Part shown: positions 19,352 through 28,939 of the stretch, one piece after another
Numbering within the stretch: the first letter of the stretch is position 1
How the letters are laid out: each line of letters starts with the position of its first letter
The notes under the pieces: model-generated
What the model saw: only the letters and a program-made list of their open reading frames with translations
Told to the model about the DNA's origin: nothing
The model's database searches: none
Made by a program: the position numbers and the translations under genes
Origin: Lachnospiraceae bacterium
GTDB taxonomy: Bacteria; Bacillota; Clostridia; Lachnospirales; Lachnospiraceae
Length of the DNA stretch: 64,000 bases
Direction of reading: 5' to 3'
NCBI GenBank assembly: GCA_017935565.1
Contig: JAGBHK010000042.1
Span: forward strand, 33,789 to 97,788

Positions 19352-19419
19352 AAATCTCCTTTTTATTTATTAATTAAAAAGTTTTCACTTTTATAATTTA
19401 ATATTTCCAAAGGAGATTT
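19352..19419 (-). promoter_or_regulatory. Terminator-like hairpin that also contains the downstream ribosome site
   Basis: In minus-strand RNA, AAATCTCCTTT (19419-19409) pairs perfectly over 11 bp with AAAGGAGATTT (19362-19352), which is the ribosome-binding site of the small lipoprotein, followed by a T-run and the ATG. Between the arms sits a second hairpin AAAAGT-GAAA-ACTTTT with a GNRA loop (19392-19377). The structure can end transcription of the DUF4340 operon and can hide the lipoprotein ribosome site in read-through RNA. Confidence 0.6.
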
Positions 19420-19432
19420 CTTTTATTCATTT

Positions 19433-20953
19433 TTATTTAAGTTCTTTTAGTACTTCCACAGCGCTATCAACATCACGACGCACAGCCAATGAATCTACAA
19501 CACCATTAATTAAAACTTGGTAGTATGTTGCATCATATTCTCTAAATTCCATTACAGCGTCGCCAAAATAATCATCATCAACTCTGTCATATTTAAACAC
19601 ATAAGTTGGTTCACAATCTACTATCTTATCTTTTTCGTAAATAACTCTATTTACATAAATTTTTACAACTTTGTAATAAAATTCTTTAAACTCATCAACA
19701 TCTATGTCTTGTCCATCAAATTTCATTGATTCTGTCAATGGAATTGTTGAAGTTTCTGTTTTGTACTCAGCCTCATACTCAAATTTATATTCTGTTCCAT
19801 CATCATCGATTACAGTCATTCCGCCACCGGCAAAATCTTTCATTGGAACATAAAGCATGAACGGATAAATATAATCTACTGGGTCAATGTTTAAGATTTT
19901 ATCAGCATACGTTCTTGAAATAAAGTTTATAGAACGAGCTCTCTCAACATCAATTTCCATACCTTGTGTCAAAATAACTCTGGCATAATACGCATCTGCT
20001 TCTTCGTCATAATTTCCAAAAAGCACTTTTACAGATACAATTTCATATTGATCCTTATCTTCATCATCCTGAAACTTATATACAATTTCATAATACTTGT
20101 CTGAATTTTTCAAACCATATGCTTCAAGTTCTTCGTCAGTTGCATAATAGTCCACCTTTTGACTAAAACCAACACCTGTGAAAACTTCATCAAAATTATC
20201 TATAACAACACTAGATTCACATGCTCTATAATAACTAAACGGTGAATTAATAAACCATGTTGAGTTTCCTAACGGGTCACTTTCATGACCTTTAGGTAAA
20301 TATAAAAATTCAACCTTTTTTTCACCATTATTCATTATCATATAATCTAATGATGTAGTAGAAAATGAAGGGAATGTATCGATTTCAGCAAAATCATATA
20401 TATCATCTCTACAAATATATAAGAAATCCTGTGTTCCAGCATATAACTTATCTTCTTCTTTATGATATATATAATACGAAGAAATTACACTATTATATGC
20501 GCCTATTAAATAAGTTCTTTTATTTTCTTTAGTATCAACAACTTCTAATGTTGCACTTGGTTCATCCATACCATAGTCAGAAAGATTATCATAATCATCT
20601 ATAGTTGCATACATCTGTCCATCAATATACCTTTGAAGAAACTGATTCTTAAACGAATCTTGAGAAAATGGAAAATCTTTGTCTCCATTAATAACCCAAT
20701 CTTCACCAACTTTCTCAATCACAACTGTTTCCTTATCTTTCAAAGTATATGATACTTTAGCAATATCACTAACTTTCATATCAGTAATACTCTCGCCTTC
20801 CATAGAAACCATCTGATATAATTCAACATCCTGGCTTTGTTCAGCAAGACTCAAATCATTTTTTTCTTTGCAAAAGATTAATGCACAAATCAAAATAGCA
20901 ATCACAACAAGACCAATTATATAATCTCTAATATTTTTTTGTTTTGTTGTCAT
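19433..20953 (-). CDS. DUF4340-type membrane-anchored protein of a Gld-like ABC system
   Basis: 506 residues with one N-terminal transmembrane helix (about 11-30) and a long extracytoplasmic region rich in beta strands and acidic residues. The motif order (KVSDIAKVSYTLKDKETVVIEKVGEDWVING early, then repeated YLIGAYN-type units) matches DUF4340 proteins encoded beside GldG-like subunits. The start overlaps the GldG stop by 4 bp, so the ABC ATPase, permease, GldG and this protein form one operon. In gliding Bacteroidetes the related complex helps envelope export; in non-gliding Clostridia its substrate is unknown. Confidence 0.8.
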   Translation of the reverse strand: MTTKQKNIRDYIIGLVVIAILICALIFCKEKNDLSLAEQSQDVELYQMVSMEGESITDMKVSDIAKVSYTLKDKETVVIEKVGEDWVINGDKDFPFSQDSFKNQFLQRYIDGQMYATIDDYDNLSDYGMDEPSATLEVVDTKENKRTYLIGAYNSVISSYYIYHKEEDKLYAGTQDFLYICRDDIYDFAEIDTFPSFSTTSLDYMIMNNGEKKVEFLYLPKGHESDPLGNSTWFINSPFSYYRACESSVVIDNFDEVFTGVGFSQKVDYYATDEELEAYGLKNSDKYYEIVYKFQDDEDKDQYEIVSVKVLFGNYDEEADAYYARVILTQGMEIDVERARSINFISRTYADKILNIDPVDYIYPFMLYVPMKDFAGGGMTVIDDDGTEYKFEYEAEYKTETSTIPLTESMKFDGQDIDVDEFKEFYYKVVKIYVNRVIYEKDKIVDCEPTYVFKYDRVDDDYFGDAVMEFREYDATYYQVLINGVVDSLAVRRDVDSAVEVLKELK

Positions 20954-22356
20954 CGTCTCTTTCTCCTAAACCATACATATCCGCCATACGCGAAAATAGT
21001 TAATGGAATGCCTATAACTGCAATATACAAAACTGTCTTTTTTGCATTTACAGTAATAACAAGGTTTGTTAACTGCATCCACTTCTTTGAAATAGTTACT
21101 TTATGCTCATGATCAGCAAGCCACTGCATTGCACCTAACGCCAACTCATAGTTACCACCAGATACTTCTGTGTCGTAAGTATCTTCAACTAATGATGATG
21201 ATGTCACAACAAATAATCTTGCTTCTACATCGTCAGATATCTTATCAGTTACTGCAACAGCGATATCAAATGGTCCAATAGGGTCTGTGTCAAGTTTTTG
21301 TGTAATCTTATCACTACCCATCTTTGCATATGCTCTATCTGATGATGTAAGAACGCTTGTAATTGTAACTGTATCTGGAACATCATCTCTTACAATTCTA
21401 TCTGGAGCCATAAGCATAACGCTCTTATCTTGTTCCTTAGACTCTTCTGTAATCTTATGTTCTTCATAATTTGGTTTAACAATATATGGTGTATCTTCAT
21501 TGTACATATTAGCATCATTTGTTTCAATAACCTTATATCCTGGTATAATCAAACCATAATGAGCCATAAGTTTATTGAAATATACAAATTCTTCAGTAGT
21601 ACTGTTGTTATAATATGTCGCAACGAATAATTCGCCACCAGCCTCTAAAAAGGCTCTTACAAGTTCATACTCACTTTCCGTAATGTCGCTTTCACCTGTA
21701 ACCAATATTAAAATATCAGCATCATCAGGAATCTTGTTTTCTTTTGTCAAATCAACAATATCCATAGTAATATTCTGTCTACCAATATAATCTGCTAAAT
21801 CTGATGAAATAGAATTCTTACCATTACCTGACAATACATATGCAACTTTACTATTATCAGATGAAACGTATTCGATAGCACTTGTCAACTGACCTTCAAC
21901 GTCAACCATATATCTTGAAGCACCGTTAACATCATCAATATTTACGATAAGGCTTGTAGCTTCAAGGCCTCTTGACTTACCTTCGCACTCTACAACCAAA
22001 CTACCCATACTAACATTAACATTATGTTCAGCAAGGAATTTATAATCTATTGTAGGTTTAACTCTCTCAACTTTAATCTTATCAGAATATTTCGCGTATT
22101 GCTCAACTACATTTGTAATTGTAATACTTTCATTACTTGGGCCATCAGCGATAATGTAGATTGTAACTTCTTTTTCCAATCTATCCAAAGTTTCCTTTGT
22201 TGTATCTGTTAATGAATACATATCAAATACACTGATATCCACTCTATTTGTAACTTTATCAACTAAAACATTTACTAAAACTAATGCGATAAACACTATA
22301 GCCGTCATAACCATCATATGAATTGCATTAGAAATTTTATTTTCAGCTCTATTCAT
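20950..22356 (-). CDS. gldG-like: GldG-family ABC-associated protein
   Basis: 468 residues. A transmembrane helix near residues 13-34, a long extracytoplasmic domain of the ABC-associated GldG type (beginning VDISVFDMYSLTDTTKETLDRLEKEV, with VAYVLSGNGKNSI and ILVTGESDITESEYELVRAFLEAGGELFVA), and a C-terminal helix (about 440-460) ending in basic RRKRR. It likely works with the ATPase and permease encoded upstream and the DUF4340 protein downstream. Substrate unknown. Confidence 0.85.
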   Translation of the reverse strand: MNRAENKISNAIHMMVMTAIVFIALVLVNVLVDKVTNRVDISVFDMYSLTDTTKETLDRLEKEVTIYIIADGPSNESITITNVVEQYAKYSDKIKVERVKPTIDYKFLAEHNVNVSMGSLVVECEGKSRGLEATSLIVNIDDVNGASRYMVDVEGQLTSAIEYVSSDNSKVAYVLSGNGKNSISSDLADYIGRQNITMDIVDLTKENKIPDDADILILVTGESDITESEYELVRAFLEAGGELFVATYYNNSTTEEFVYFNKLMAHYGLIIPGYKVIETNDANMYNEDTPYIVKPNYEEHKITEESKEQDKSVMLMAPDRIVRDDVPDTVTITSVLTSSDRAYAKMGSDKITQKLDTDPIGPFDIAVAVTDKISDDVEARLFVVTSSSLVEDTYDTEVSGGNYELALGAMQWLADHEHKVTISKKWMQLTNLVITVNAKKTVLYIAVIGIPLTIFAYGGYVWFRRKRR

Positions 22357-22365
22357 GTTTACCTC

Positions 22366-23250
22366 CTAGTTCCATCTTCTCTTTTCCAATGATTGATTTG
22401 TCAAGAAAAGACAAAATACAATAATTGAAACATTGTATACTACTGCCACTATATCAAAATACTGAACACAGAAATGCGACAAATTCTGATACAATGATAA
22501 TTTCAATAAGAATGACTGTATTGCACCTACAAGCCATGCTTCCTTAACAAAATAAATAACAACAAGTGCTATAACACATACTGCTAAAAATCCGCCAGAA
22601 CACATAATTGCTATCTTTACATTTGACTTAAGTTGTGCAAAAACAATCAATGCAAGCAATGCTGCTATTACTGAAAAGAATATAACTGAAGCCAATGCAT
22701 TATTTGGGAATGATGTATTCATATAAAAACATGCGAATGACACAAGTAATATTACGAATGTCACTACAGCAGACATAATCTGATTTTCAGTAATTGATGA
22801 AATAAACACACCAATCGCAATTGCCGACAATCCCATAAGCCAAAATCCAAAAATTGAATTGTATGATGCAAGCCATGGTATTGTACCATAATCAGATAAA
22901 ACCAATGGATAAAAACAAAATACAAGCATTGGTATTGTAAACATTGTTGCTATAGCAAGAAATTTACCCATAACAATCGAAAAAATCTTTACAGGTGCTG
23001 TAAAAAGCATCTGGTCAGTTTTTGAATGTCTTTCGTCTGCAAATATCTTCATAGTCATTACCGGAATAAGAATCATAAGCACTATCTGAAGATAGTTATG
23101 TTCAAATACATATCCGATAAATGCGTTCTTCTTAATAATATTAATATTATAAAAAAGGAAACTCAAAATTAACAAAAGTAATCCAATAAATAAATATCCG
23201 ATAACTGATGTAAAATATGATCTTAATTCTTTTTTATACACAGCTAACAT
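22366..23250 (-). CDS. gldF-like: ABC-2 type permease (GldF-like)
   Basis: 294 residues with about six to seven helices starting after MLAVYKKELRSYFTS, the usual beginning of ABC-2/GldF permeases. The start is the ATG at 23250, nine bases after AGGAGG and one base after the ATPase stop, so it is translationally coupled to the ATPase. An in-frame upstream extension overlaps the ATPase gene and is not credible. It should form the membrane channel of the exporter. Confidence 0.87.
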   Translation of the reverse strand: MLAVYKKELRSYFTSVIGYLFIGLLLLILSFLFYNINIIKKNAFIGYVFEHNYLQIVLMILIPVMTMKIFADERHSKTDQMLFTAPVKIFSIVMGKFLAIATMFTIPMLVFCFYPLVLSDYGTIPWLASYNSIFGFWLMGLSAIAIGVFISSITENQIMSAVVTFVILLVSFACFYMNTSFPNNALASVIFFSVIAALLALIVFAQLKSNVKIAIMCSGGFLAVCVIALVVIYFVKEAWLVGAIQSFLLKLSLYQNLSHFCVQYFDIVAVVYNVSIIVFCLFLTNQSLEKRRWN

Positions 23251-23251
23251 A

Positions 23252-24220
23252 TTACTTTGCCTCCTTACGTTTTCTTCTATCAGTCTGTTTACCTTCTGTA
23301 ACCTTGATGAATACATCCTCAAGAGAAAGGCTTGAATACTGCATACTTACAATTGGACACTTAGCTGTAGCAAATGCATAGAAAACATTTTCCCTAACAT
23401 CCTTATCAGCACTTGATGAAACAAACACTTTAGTAATTCCATCTTCTTCTGAATCAACAACCTCAAATTTACTAACATCAGAAACCTTTGAAAGAATAGC
23501 TTTCACCTTATAATCAGGTGCTTTTACCATCAATTCCAATGTATTACTTCCTGAAACGTGCTTGCTCAAATTGTCTGGAGTATCCTTTGCAATAAGTTCT
23601 CCATGAGCAATAATAAGTACCTCATCACACAATGCACTTACTTCCTGCATAATATGTGTACTAAGAATAACTGTATGTTTCTTTGCAAGACCTCTAATCA
23701 AATCTCTCATTTCCATAATCTGCTTAGGGTCAAGACCTACTGTAGGCTCATCTAGAATAATTATCTCAGGATACCCAATAATTGCCTGAGCAACACCAAC
23801 TCTTTGTCTATAACCTTTTGATAAATTTTTAATCAATCTGTTGTATACATCCTTAATACCCGCTAATTCTACAACCTCATCGATCATTTTCTGTCTTTCG
23901 CTTCTCTTTATACCCTTTAAGTCAGCAGAAAATTCCAAATATTCCTTAGGAGTCATTTCTAAATATACTGGTGGAATTTCTGGAAGATAACCAATACACT
24001 TCTTTGCTGCTTCCGGTTCGTCATAAATATTATGACCATTCACCACAACTTCTCCGCTTGTTGGAGCAAGATAACCAGTGATGATATTCATTGTTGTAGA
24101 CTTACCAGCACCATTAGGTCCAAGAAAGCCGTATATTTTGCCTTTTTCTATGTTAAAGCTAAGATCATTTACTGCTACATGATCTCCATACTTTTTAACA
24201 AGATTTTTTACCTCTATCAC
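23252..24220 (-). CDS. gldA-like: ABC transporter ATPase (GldA-like)
   Basis: 322 residues. Walker A GPNGAGKST, Q-loop YLPEIPPVY, signature LSKGYRQRV, Walker B IIILDEPTVGLD and switch His in LSTHIMQEV are all present, with a C-terminal regulatory extension typical of ABC-2 export ATPases. I start it at the GTG at 24220, seven bases after AGGAGG. The upstream ATG at 24274 lies across the -10 promoter box and cannot be the start. It powers the permease encoded next. Confidence 0.92.
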   Translation of the reverse strand: MIEVKNLVKKYGDHVAVNDLSFNIEKGKIYGFLGPNGAGKSTTMNIITGYLAPTSGEVVVNGHNIYDEPEAAKKCIGYLPEIPPVYLEMTPKEYLEFSADLKGIKRSERQKMIDEVVELAGIKDVYNRLIKNLSKGYRQRVGVAQAIIGYPEIIILDEPTVGLDPKQIMEMRDLIRGLAKKHTVILSTHIMQEVSALCDEVLIIAHGELIAKDTPDNLSKHVSGSNTLELMVKAPDYKVKAILSKVSDVSKFEVVDSEEDGITKVFVSSSADKDVRENVFYAFATAKCPIVSMQYSSLSLEDVFIKVTEGKQTDRRKRKEAK

Positions 24221-24262
24221 GGTAATACCTCCTATCTTTTCTTTAGCTTCACAACGCTCTCC

Positions 24263-24268
24263 ATTATA
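24263..24268 (-). promoter_or_regulatory. Extended -10 promoter of the Gld-like ABC operon
   Basis: TGGTATAAT on the minus strand (TATAAT at 24268-24263 with upstream TG), about 45 bp before the GTG start of the ATPase. The -35 region is weak, as is usual for extended -10 promoters. Confidence 0.6.
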
Positions 24269-24326
24269 CCACATATTGAATAATTTTTATATGGTTTTTG
24301 TGTGAATTTTTTTATTTTCTGCCACC

Positions 24327-26099
24327 CTATACAATTTTCTGCCCTGCATACTCTAATTCGCAATTATAGGTTGTCTCATATATTTCTTTCCAGACTCTAA
24401 AATTCTCTTCCATCATATGTTTTATATTTTCATTTCTACTCATATTTTTGTCTGGATATATAGGCTTTCCAATATGTATTGTATATTCTTGCACATAAAA
24501 GCCATCTTCACCAAGAATATCGCTATCTTCCATTGTAATAAAACAAGGAAGAACTGGAACATTGTTTTTCACAGCAAATATATATCCGCCTTTCTTTAAT
24601 GGCTTAGGTTTTTTATAATTCCACCACATACTTTGTTCAGGATAAATCAGCATAAAATGTCCTTCTTGCAAGACTGTATCTACTGATTTCATAAATTTCG
24701 CCATAGTTTCTTTATTTGAACTAAGTGGAAATGTATTACAATTACGCATTAACATACCGAAAAATCCAGGGAAATTTGTGTAATTTCCTTCACGAATAAT
24801 TCTATAAAAAGTTCTATCTTTATGGCCTGACGCCTCATACGCCATATGCATTGCAAAACTATCCATCGCATTGAAATGATTACATGTGATAATAGCGCCT
24901 GAATTAAGGTTTTTATAATTTTCAAGTCCTTTTATTTCTTTTATTATCAATTGTTTATTATCAATAATATGGTTCAAATACTTACGTGCAACACTATAAG
25001 CAAACTTTCTTTTTATTTTACTTCTTATCTTCGTTCTCAAATAATCAATATCATCTGGTAATAATTCTTTTGTTGGAGGGTCTTCCTCAACATCCTCGTC
25101 AAACCTACCCTCACGTTCGAATTTTGCAATCTTATCAATTATATCTAATCTATCCTTAGATTTTGTTGTACCATTTGTAATTATATTTAAATAATTATTT
25201 TCTTTATTTGTCTCATACTCTGCAGTTTGGAGCAATCTATCACAAGATAAAGCATCATTCTTTCTTTGCTCATCAGTATAGTTTAAAAGAATCTGACGAA
25301 TCTCCTCGTATACAAAGGTTTGCTTAGCATATTTCCAGAAATACTCCTTATATCTGCAATCTTCGTAATGCCATGGTTTTGAAACCATTATATAATGAAG
25401 CACCTTAAAAGTAGATTCATCGTATTTTATGTCTCCAAATACTTCCATGTTCCACTGTTGCTCAATCCACAACACTTTATCTTTACATAAAATATTTAGA
25501 TAATCTTCATCCTGAGTAACTACAAAATTATATACTCCAAGCAACTCTATGAATTTCTCTAAAATATGATTTTCTCTAAACTGATGGCAATTAATTAGTA
25601 ATAATCCTGCATTAAAAAACTTATTTCTATCTATACCTAGAACTTTTTCTACATATTGACCATAAGTATCAACCTGAACCATAGCCTGTTCATTAGCCGC
25701 ACCTACATAATTGTCGCCTAATTCTTTTTCGAACAATTCCGAAATATCGCCAACAACAATAGTATCGCTATCAATATAGATAACCTTATCATATTGTGGA
25801 AACATCTCCGCTATAAACATTCTATAATAAGTTGTATTGGAGTAATAATCTCTAATTGGCAATTCATAGCGCACAGAATCAAGATAATTTCTTACATCAT
25901 CAAAACTAATGCTAAAATTACCATCTTCCATAGCCTTTATCTTTTCTTTCATTTCATCAGATATGTCAATATTTAATATATGTACATCATAATTATACTC
26001 TTTTGATGCATTACACATCATTGATTTCAATGAAACAACTGTATATTTAACAAAATTATTATCACATGCAAAAAAAATAGGAACTATTGTTTTATTCAT
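24327..26099 (-). CDS. GT8 glycosyltransferase fused to PlsC-type acyltransferase
   Basis: 590 residues. Residues 1 to about 270 are a GT8 galactosyl/glucosyltransferase domain with IPIFFACDNN at the start, the metal-binding DSD in IYIDSDTIVVGD and FFNAGLLLINC. A charged linker (about 300-355) leads to a PlsC acyltransferase with HX4D as NHFNAMD, the block YPEQSMWW in place of FPEG-type motif III, and VPVLPCFI. One protein therefore carries sugar-transfer and acyl-transfer chemistry, suggesting synthesis of an acylated glycan or glycolipid at the membrane. The start follows GAGGAGG and overlaps the preceding GT8 gene by 8 bp. Confidence 0.87.
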   Translation of the reverse strand: MNKTIVPIFFACDNNFVKYTVVSLKSMMCNASKEYNYDVHILNIDISDEMKEKIKAMEDGNFSISFDDVRNYLDSVRYELPIRDYYSNTTYYRMFIAEMFPQYDKVIYIDSDTIVVGDISELFEKELGDNYVGAANEQAMVQVDTYGQYVEKVLGIDRNKFFNAGLLLINCHQFRENHILEKFIELLGVYNFVVTQDEDYLNILCKDKVLWIEQQWNMEVFGDIKYDESTFKVLHYIMVSKPWHYEDCRYKEYFWKYAKQTFVYEEIRQILLNYTDEQRKNDALSCDRLLQTAEYETNKENNYLNIITNGTTKSKDRLDIIDKIAKFEREGRFDEDVEEDPPTKELLPDDIDYLRTKIRSKIKRKFAYSVARKYLNHIIDNKQLIIKEIKGLENYKNLNSGAIITCNHFNAMDSFAMHMAYEASGHKDRTFYRIIREGNYTNFPGFFGMLMRNCNTFPLSSNKETMAKFMKSVDTVLQEGHFMLIYPEQSMWWNYKKPKPLKKGGYIFAVKNNVPVLPCFITMEDSDILGEDGFYVQEYTIHIGKPIYPDKNMSRNENIKHMMEENFRVWKEIYETTYNCELEYAGQKIV

Positions 26100-26940
26100 A
26101 ATTGCCTCCTCTTATGTTTCTCTCATACTTCTTTTTCAAATAAACATATTCAAATAAAATATCATCAAATACATAATACTTAAAAACCTTATGCACTTTA
26201 CTAATCATCCACTGTTTTATATTATCCGTATGTGGATAAGGTAAATAAAACAATCTTTTTGAAAAATGTCTTACAACAGTATGTTTATGCAAGAATTTTT
26301 GGTCATTATATCTTTGCGGTAACATTTTTTTCTTTGTTGTCGAACGATATATTGCGCTTTGATCTGCAAAAACTAACTTCTTTGTTTTTATCAATTCTCT
26401 AGCTTTAGCAAGAAGTCCTGTCTTTTTCATTTCTTTCATATTAAAAAGTAACACTCCTGCATTAATGTAATTAGGGTGCAGTAAATACTTTCCATAATGG
26501 TCTCTTGCAGCCGCATATTCATATCCTTCTACATCAATATCATACAACAGTTTTATATCTCTATTAAATAATAAATCAATATCTAAATATAATAACTTAT
26601 CAGGCATATCTGGGACTAAATCCGCAAATAACCTAAGCAACGTATATGGCGAGCAATACGCCATTTCATTTGGACAATATGCAAATTCCTTTTCATATAT
26701 ATCTGAAACATCAACCCTTATAACCTTATTTAAAGGATTATATGTTTTTGCTATCTCATCCAAATATTTAACCGCTTCTTCACTAATCGCCGTATATTCC
26801 TTTTTTATTCGAGTGATATCCATCGTGTAAATATAAAAACAAAATGGCTCCGTCGTATTGGTCCTCGTAAATATAGATAACATACATGTTATTACGCCAT
26901 CCAATACTTTTTCATTTCCAGAAAATAAAATATTAATCAT
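26092..26940 (-). CDS. GT8-family glycosyltransferase
   Basis: 282 residues. Opens with INILFSGNEKVLDG, has the DXD motif as LYLDIDLLFNRD and the family block INAGVLLFNMKEM. It probably transfers a hexose from a nucleotide sugar. The start at 26940 follows GGTGAG and overlaps the PlsC stop by 8 bp; seven upstream codons lack a better site. It sits between a PlsC protein and the GT8-PlsC fusion, so all three act in one glycolipid-like pathway by inference. The C-terminal third is basic, fitting peripheral membrane contact. Confidence 0.87.
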   Translation of the reverse strand: MINILFSGNEKVLDGVITCMLSIFTRTNTTEPFCFYIYTMDITRIKKEYTAISEEAVKYLDEIAKTYNPLNKVIRVDVSDIYEKEFAYCPNEMAYCSPYTLLRLFADLVPDMPDKLLYLDIDLLFNRDIKLLYDIDVEGYEYAAARDHYGKYLLHPNYINAGVLLFNMKEMKKTGLLAKARELIKTKKLVFADQSAIYRSTTKKKMLPQRYNDQKFLHKHTVVRHFSKRLFYLPYPHTDNIKQWMISKVHKVFKYYVFDDILFEYVYLKKKYERNIRGGNYE

Positions 26941-27718
26941 CTTTCTCACCAGCTTTAACATATTTTATTAACTCAACATTACTCATTTTAGCCCTATCCA
27001 CCATAGTGTTATAAACCCTATTTCTCAACTCTTCCCTTTGATTTTTCCCACTCATTTCCTTATTCGGATAAAATGGTCCATCAATATATGTAACAATTCT
27101 TGGCGTTTTTCTAAAACGTCTCTTTTGATAAGTATTTGTAAAACAAAACACTGGAACCCCACATTTTATCGGATAGCGAAAAGATGTATCTAAAAATGGA
27201 CGTATCTTTGTATAATACGGCCATATATGTGCTTCCGGATATATTGTAACTCCATTTTTTTCTTCAATTCTTTGTTCTACAGCCCTTATAAAATTCTTCG
27301 TAGCCTTGGCATCATCAGGTAAAGGTAATGCTCCCAAACTCGGTGTGATTCTTCCAAGGTACGGCATCGATACATTGTTTGGATGTACTATTACATACAT
27401 ATCTTTCGGTACGCTAATCATTGACGGAATCAATGCATCCGCCATAAAATGCGTATGGTTACCATATATAAACCAGCCACTTTTTTTGAAATCTTTTAGT
27501 ATCTTTTTGTTCATAATCTTATGACCAAAATAAATCTTCATATAAAGAAATGCCAATGGTGTGGCTACAATTCTATACCAGAAAAAATGTGTAAACTTCT
27601 TCCATATTCCTTTATGAATGTATATATAATTTTCATCAATTCTTTTAGCCTCGATAACCGCCGTAGAAAACTCATTATTCAATTCATCGTCATAGTAAAT
27701 TATTTGTTTTTCCATCAC
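26933..27718 (-). CDS. PlsC-like acyltransferase with variant His motif
   Basis: 261 residues. A 1-acyl-glycerol-3-phosphate acyltransferase fold is indicated by the block GNHTHFMADALIP and by YPEAHIWPYY, PFLDTSFRYPIKCGVPVFCF. The spacing from the first His to Asp is five residues, and from the second His three, instead of the canonical four. Start choice: GTG at 27718 or ATG at 27715, both close to GAGGA. It is the first gene of the glycosyltransferase/acyltransferase operon and has a good promoter just upstream. Confidence 0.8.
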   Translation of the reverse strand: MMEKQIIYYDDELNNEFSTAVIEAKRIDENYIYIHKGIWKKFTHFFWYRIVATPLAFLYMKIYFGHKIMNKKILKDFKKSGWFIYGNHTHFMADALIPSMISVPKDMYVIVHPNNVSMPYLGRITPSLGALPLPDDAKATKNFIRAVEQRIEEKNGVTIYPEAHIWPYYTKIRPFLDTSFRYPIKCGVPVFCFTNTYQKRRFRKTPRIVTYIDGPFYPNKEMSGKNQREELRNRVYNTMVDRAKMSNVELIKYVKAGEKDD

Positions 27719-27744
27719 TATCTATCCTCTTTCCCACCTAGAAA

Positions 27745-27773
27745 AGTATAACACTCGACATAAAATCCGTCAA
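27745..27773 (-). promoter_or_regulatory. Promoter of the acyltransferase/glycosyltransferase operon
   Basis: TTGACG (27773-27768), 17 bp spacer, TATACT (27750-27745) on the minus strand, about 30 bp upstream of the PlsC start. Confidence 0.75.
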
Positions 27774-27805
27774 TAAATTTGTTTGCGCGTAAATTGCGCA
27801 AATAA

Positions 27806-27851
27806 AAAGATTTTCAGCCCATTACATCTCTATAACGAACTGAAAATCTTT
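27806..27851 (-). terminator. Terminator downstream of rubrerythrin
   Basis: A 12-bp perfect stem (AAAGATTTTCAG and complement) with a 22-nt loop; on the minus strand the stem runs into TTTTTATTTG. Placed 21 bp after the rubrerythrin stop. Confidence 0.8.
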
Positions 27852-27872
27852 ATATTTCTCATTATTATTTTA

Positions 27873-28412
27873 TTAATAATTCTCTTTTCTAACTTCAAAA
27901 TATGCCTGTGGATGATTACATACCGGACAAACTTCTGGAGCCTTTGCGGATACAACTACATGACCACAGTTTCTACATTCCCACATAACCACGCCACTCT
28001 TTTCAAATACTTCATTTGTTTCAACATTTTTAAGAAGTGCTCTATATCTTTCTTCATGCATCTTTTCAATAGCTGCCACTCCTCTAAACTTTGCTGCTAA
28101 TTCAGGGAAGCCTTCCTCTTCAGCATCCTTAGCCATCTGGTCATACATGTCTGTCCATTCATAATTTTCACCTTCAGCTGCGCTTAAAAGGTTTTCAGCT
28201 GTATTTCCAAGACCACCAAGTTCCTTAAACCACATCTTAGCGTGTTCTTTTTCATTTTCTGCTGTTTCAAGAAAAAGTGCTGCAATCTGTTCAAATCCAG
28301 CTTTCTTAGCTACAGATGCGAAATATGTGTACTTATTTCTTGCCTGTGACTCTCCTGAAAATGCATCTCTTAAATTCTGTTCTGTTTTTGTTCCTGCATA
28401 TTTGTTTGCCAT
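27873..28412 (-). CDS. rbr: Rubrerythrin
   Basis: 179-residue non-heme diiron peroxidase that detoxifies hydrogen peroxide in anaerobes. An N-terminal four-helix ferritin-like domain carries the carboxylate ligands ([38 protein letters not shown]), and a C-terminal rubredoxin-like domain has [10 protein letters not shown] ... [11 protein letters not shown] with two CxxC pairs. The start at 28412 is fixed by GGAGG six bases upstream; a 7-codon extension begins inside the ribosome site. Monocistronic, with a clear terminator. Confidence 0.95.
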   Translation of the reverse strand: MANKYAGTKTEQNLRDAFSGESQARNKYTYFASVAKKAGFEQIAALFLETAENEKEHAKMWFKELGGLGNTAENLLSAAEGENYEWTDMYDQMAKDAEEEGFPELAAKFRGVAAIEKMHEERYRALLKNVETNEVFEKSGVVMWECRNCGHVVVSAKAPEVCPVCNHPQAYFEVRKENY

Positions 28413-28506
28413 AATTTTCCTCCATTCTTGCAATTATACATAAAATATCATTGCCATATATATTATTAATTATACAATATCGTTAAGTTTTTGCCAATCA
28501 TTAAAT

Positions 28507-28911
28507 TTAATAACCATGATCCACATGTTTCCATTGTCCGCCATTTATTCTTACCAATATCCAGTTCCAGTCATCATAAGTGCTATCAGGACTCAAAGAG
28601 CCATCACCTCCAGAGGAATCCACATCAAACGATGATAACAAAACAATAACTTCATCTGCATCATTTCTATCAGCCCAATCTTGATGGTCTTTTGTCACCT
28701 CATCCCCTGCATAATAAATTTCTGTAAGTGTACATCCGCTCCATTCTTCCTTAAACTCATCCTTAATAACATCAATTGCTGATTCAATATCCTCTTGAGA
28801 ATAAATTTCCGAATCCACCTCATGAGTCTTTGCACCACTTACTTTTCCACCACAAGCGCACAAACTAATAGCTGATAAAGCGCTGATTATTATACATATA
28901 TACTTTTTCAT
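28507..28911 (-). CDS. Small lipoprotein of unknown function
   Basis: 134 residues. Signal peptide with lipobox SLCAC (Cys20). The mature part has an alpha-helical stretch (EDIESAIDVIKDEFKEEWSGCTLTEIYYAG) and a C-terminal strand block (DDWNWILVRINGGQWKHVDHGY) recalling small DUF4829/NTF2-like lipoproteins of Clostridia. The fold assignment is tentative. It lies between rubrerythrin and pflA; no operon link is forced by spacing. Confidence 0.7.
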   Translation of the reverse strand: MKKYICIIISALSAISLCACGGKVSGAKTHEVDSEIYSQEDIESAIDVIKDEFKEEWSGCTLTEIYYAGDEVTKDHQDWADRNDADEVIVLLSSFDVDSSGGDGSLSPDSTYDDWNWILVRINGGQWKHVDHGY

Positions 28912-28939
28912 AATTTTCGCCTCCGAAAAAATCCCTCTT

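Noticed and set aside
24221-24274. Upstream ATG (24274) as start of the ABC ATPase
   Set aside because: That ATG spans the extended -10 promoter; the GTG at 24220 has an ideal AGGAGG.
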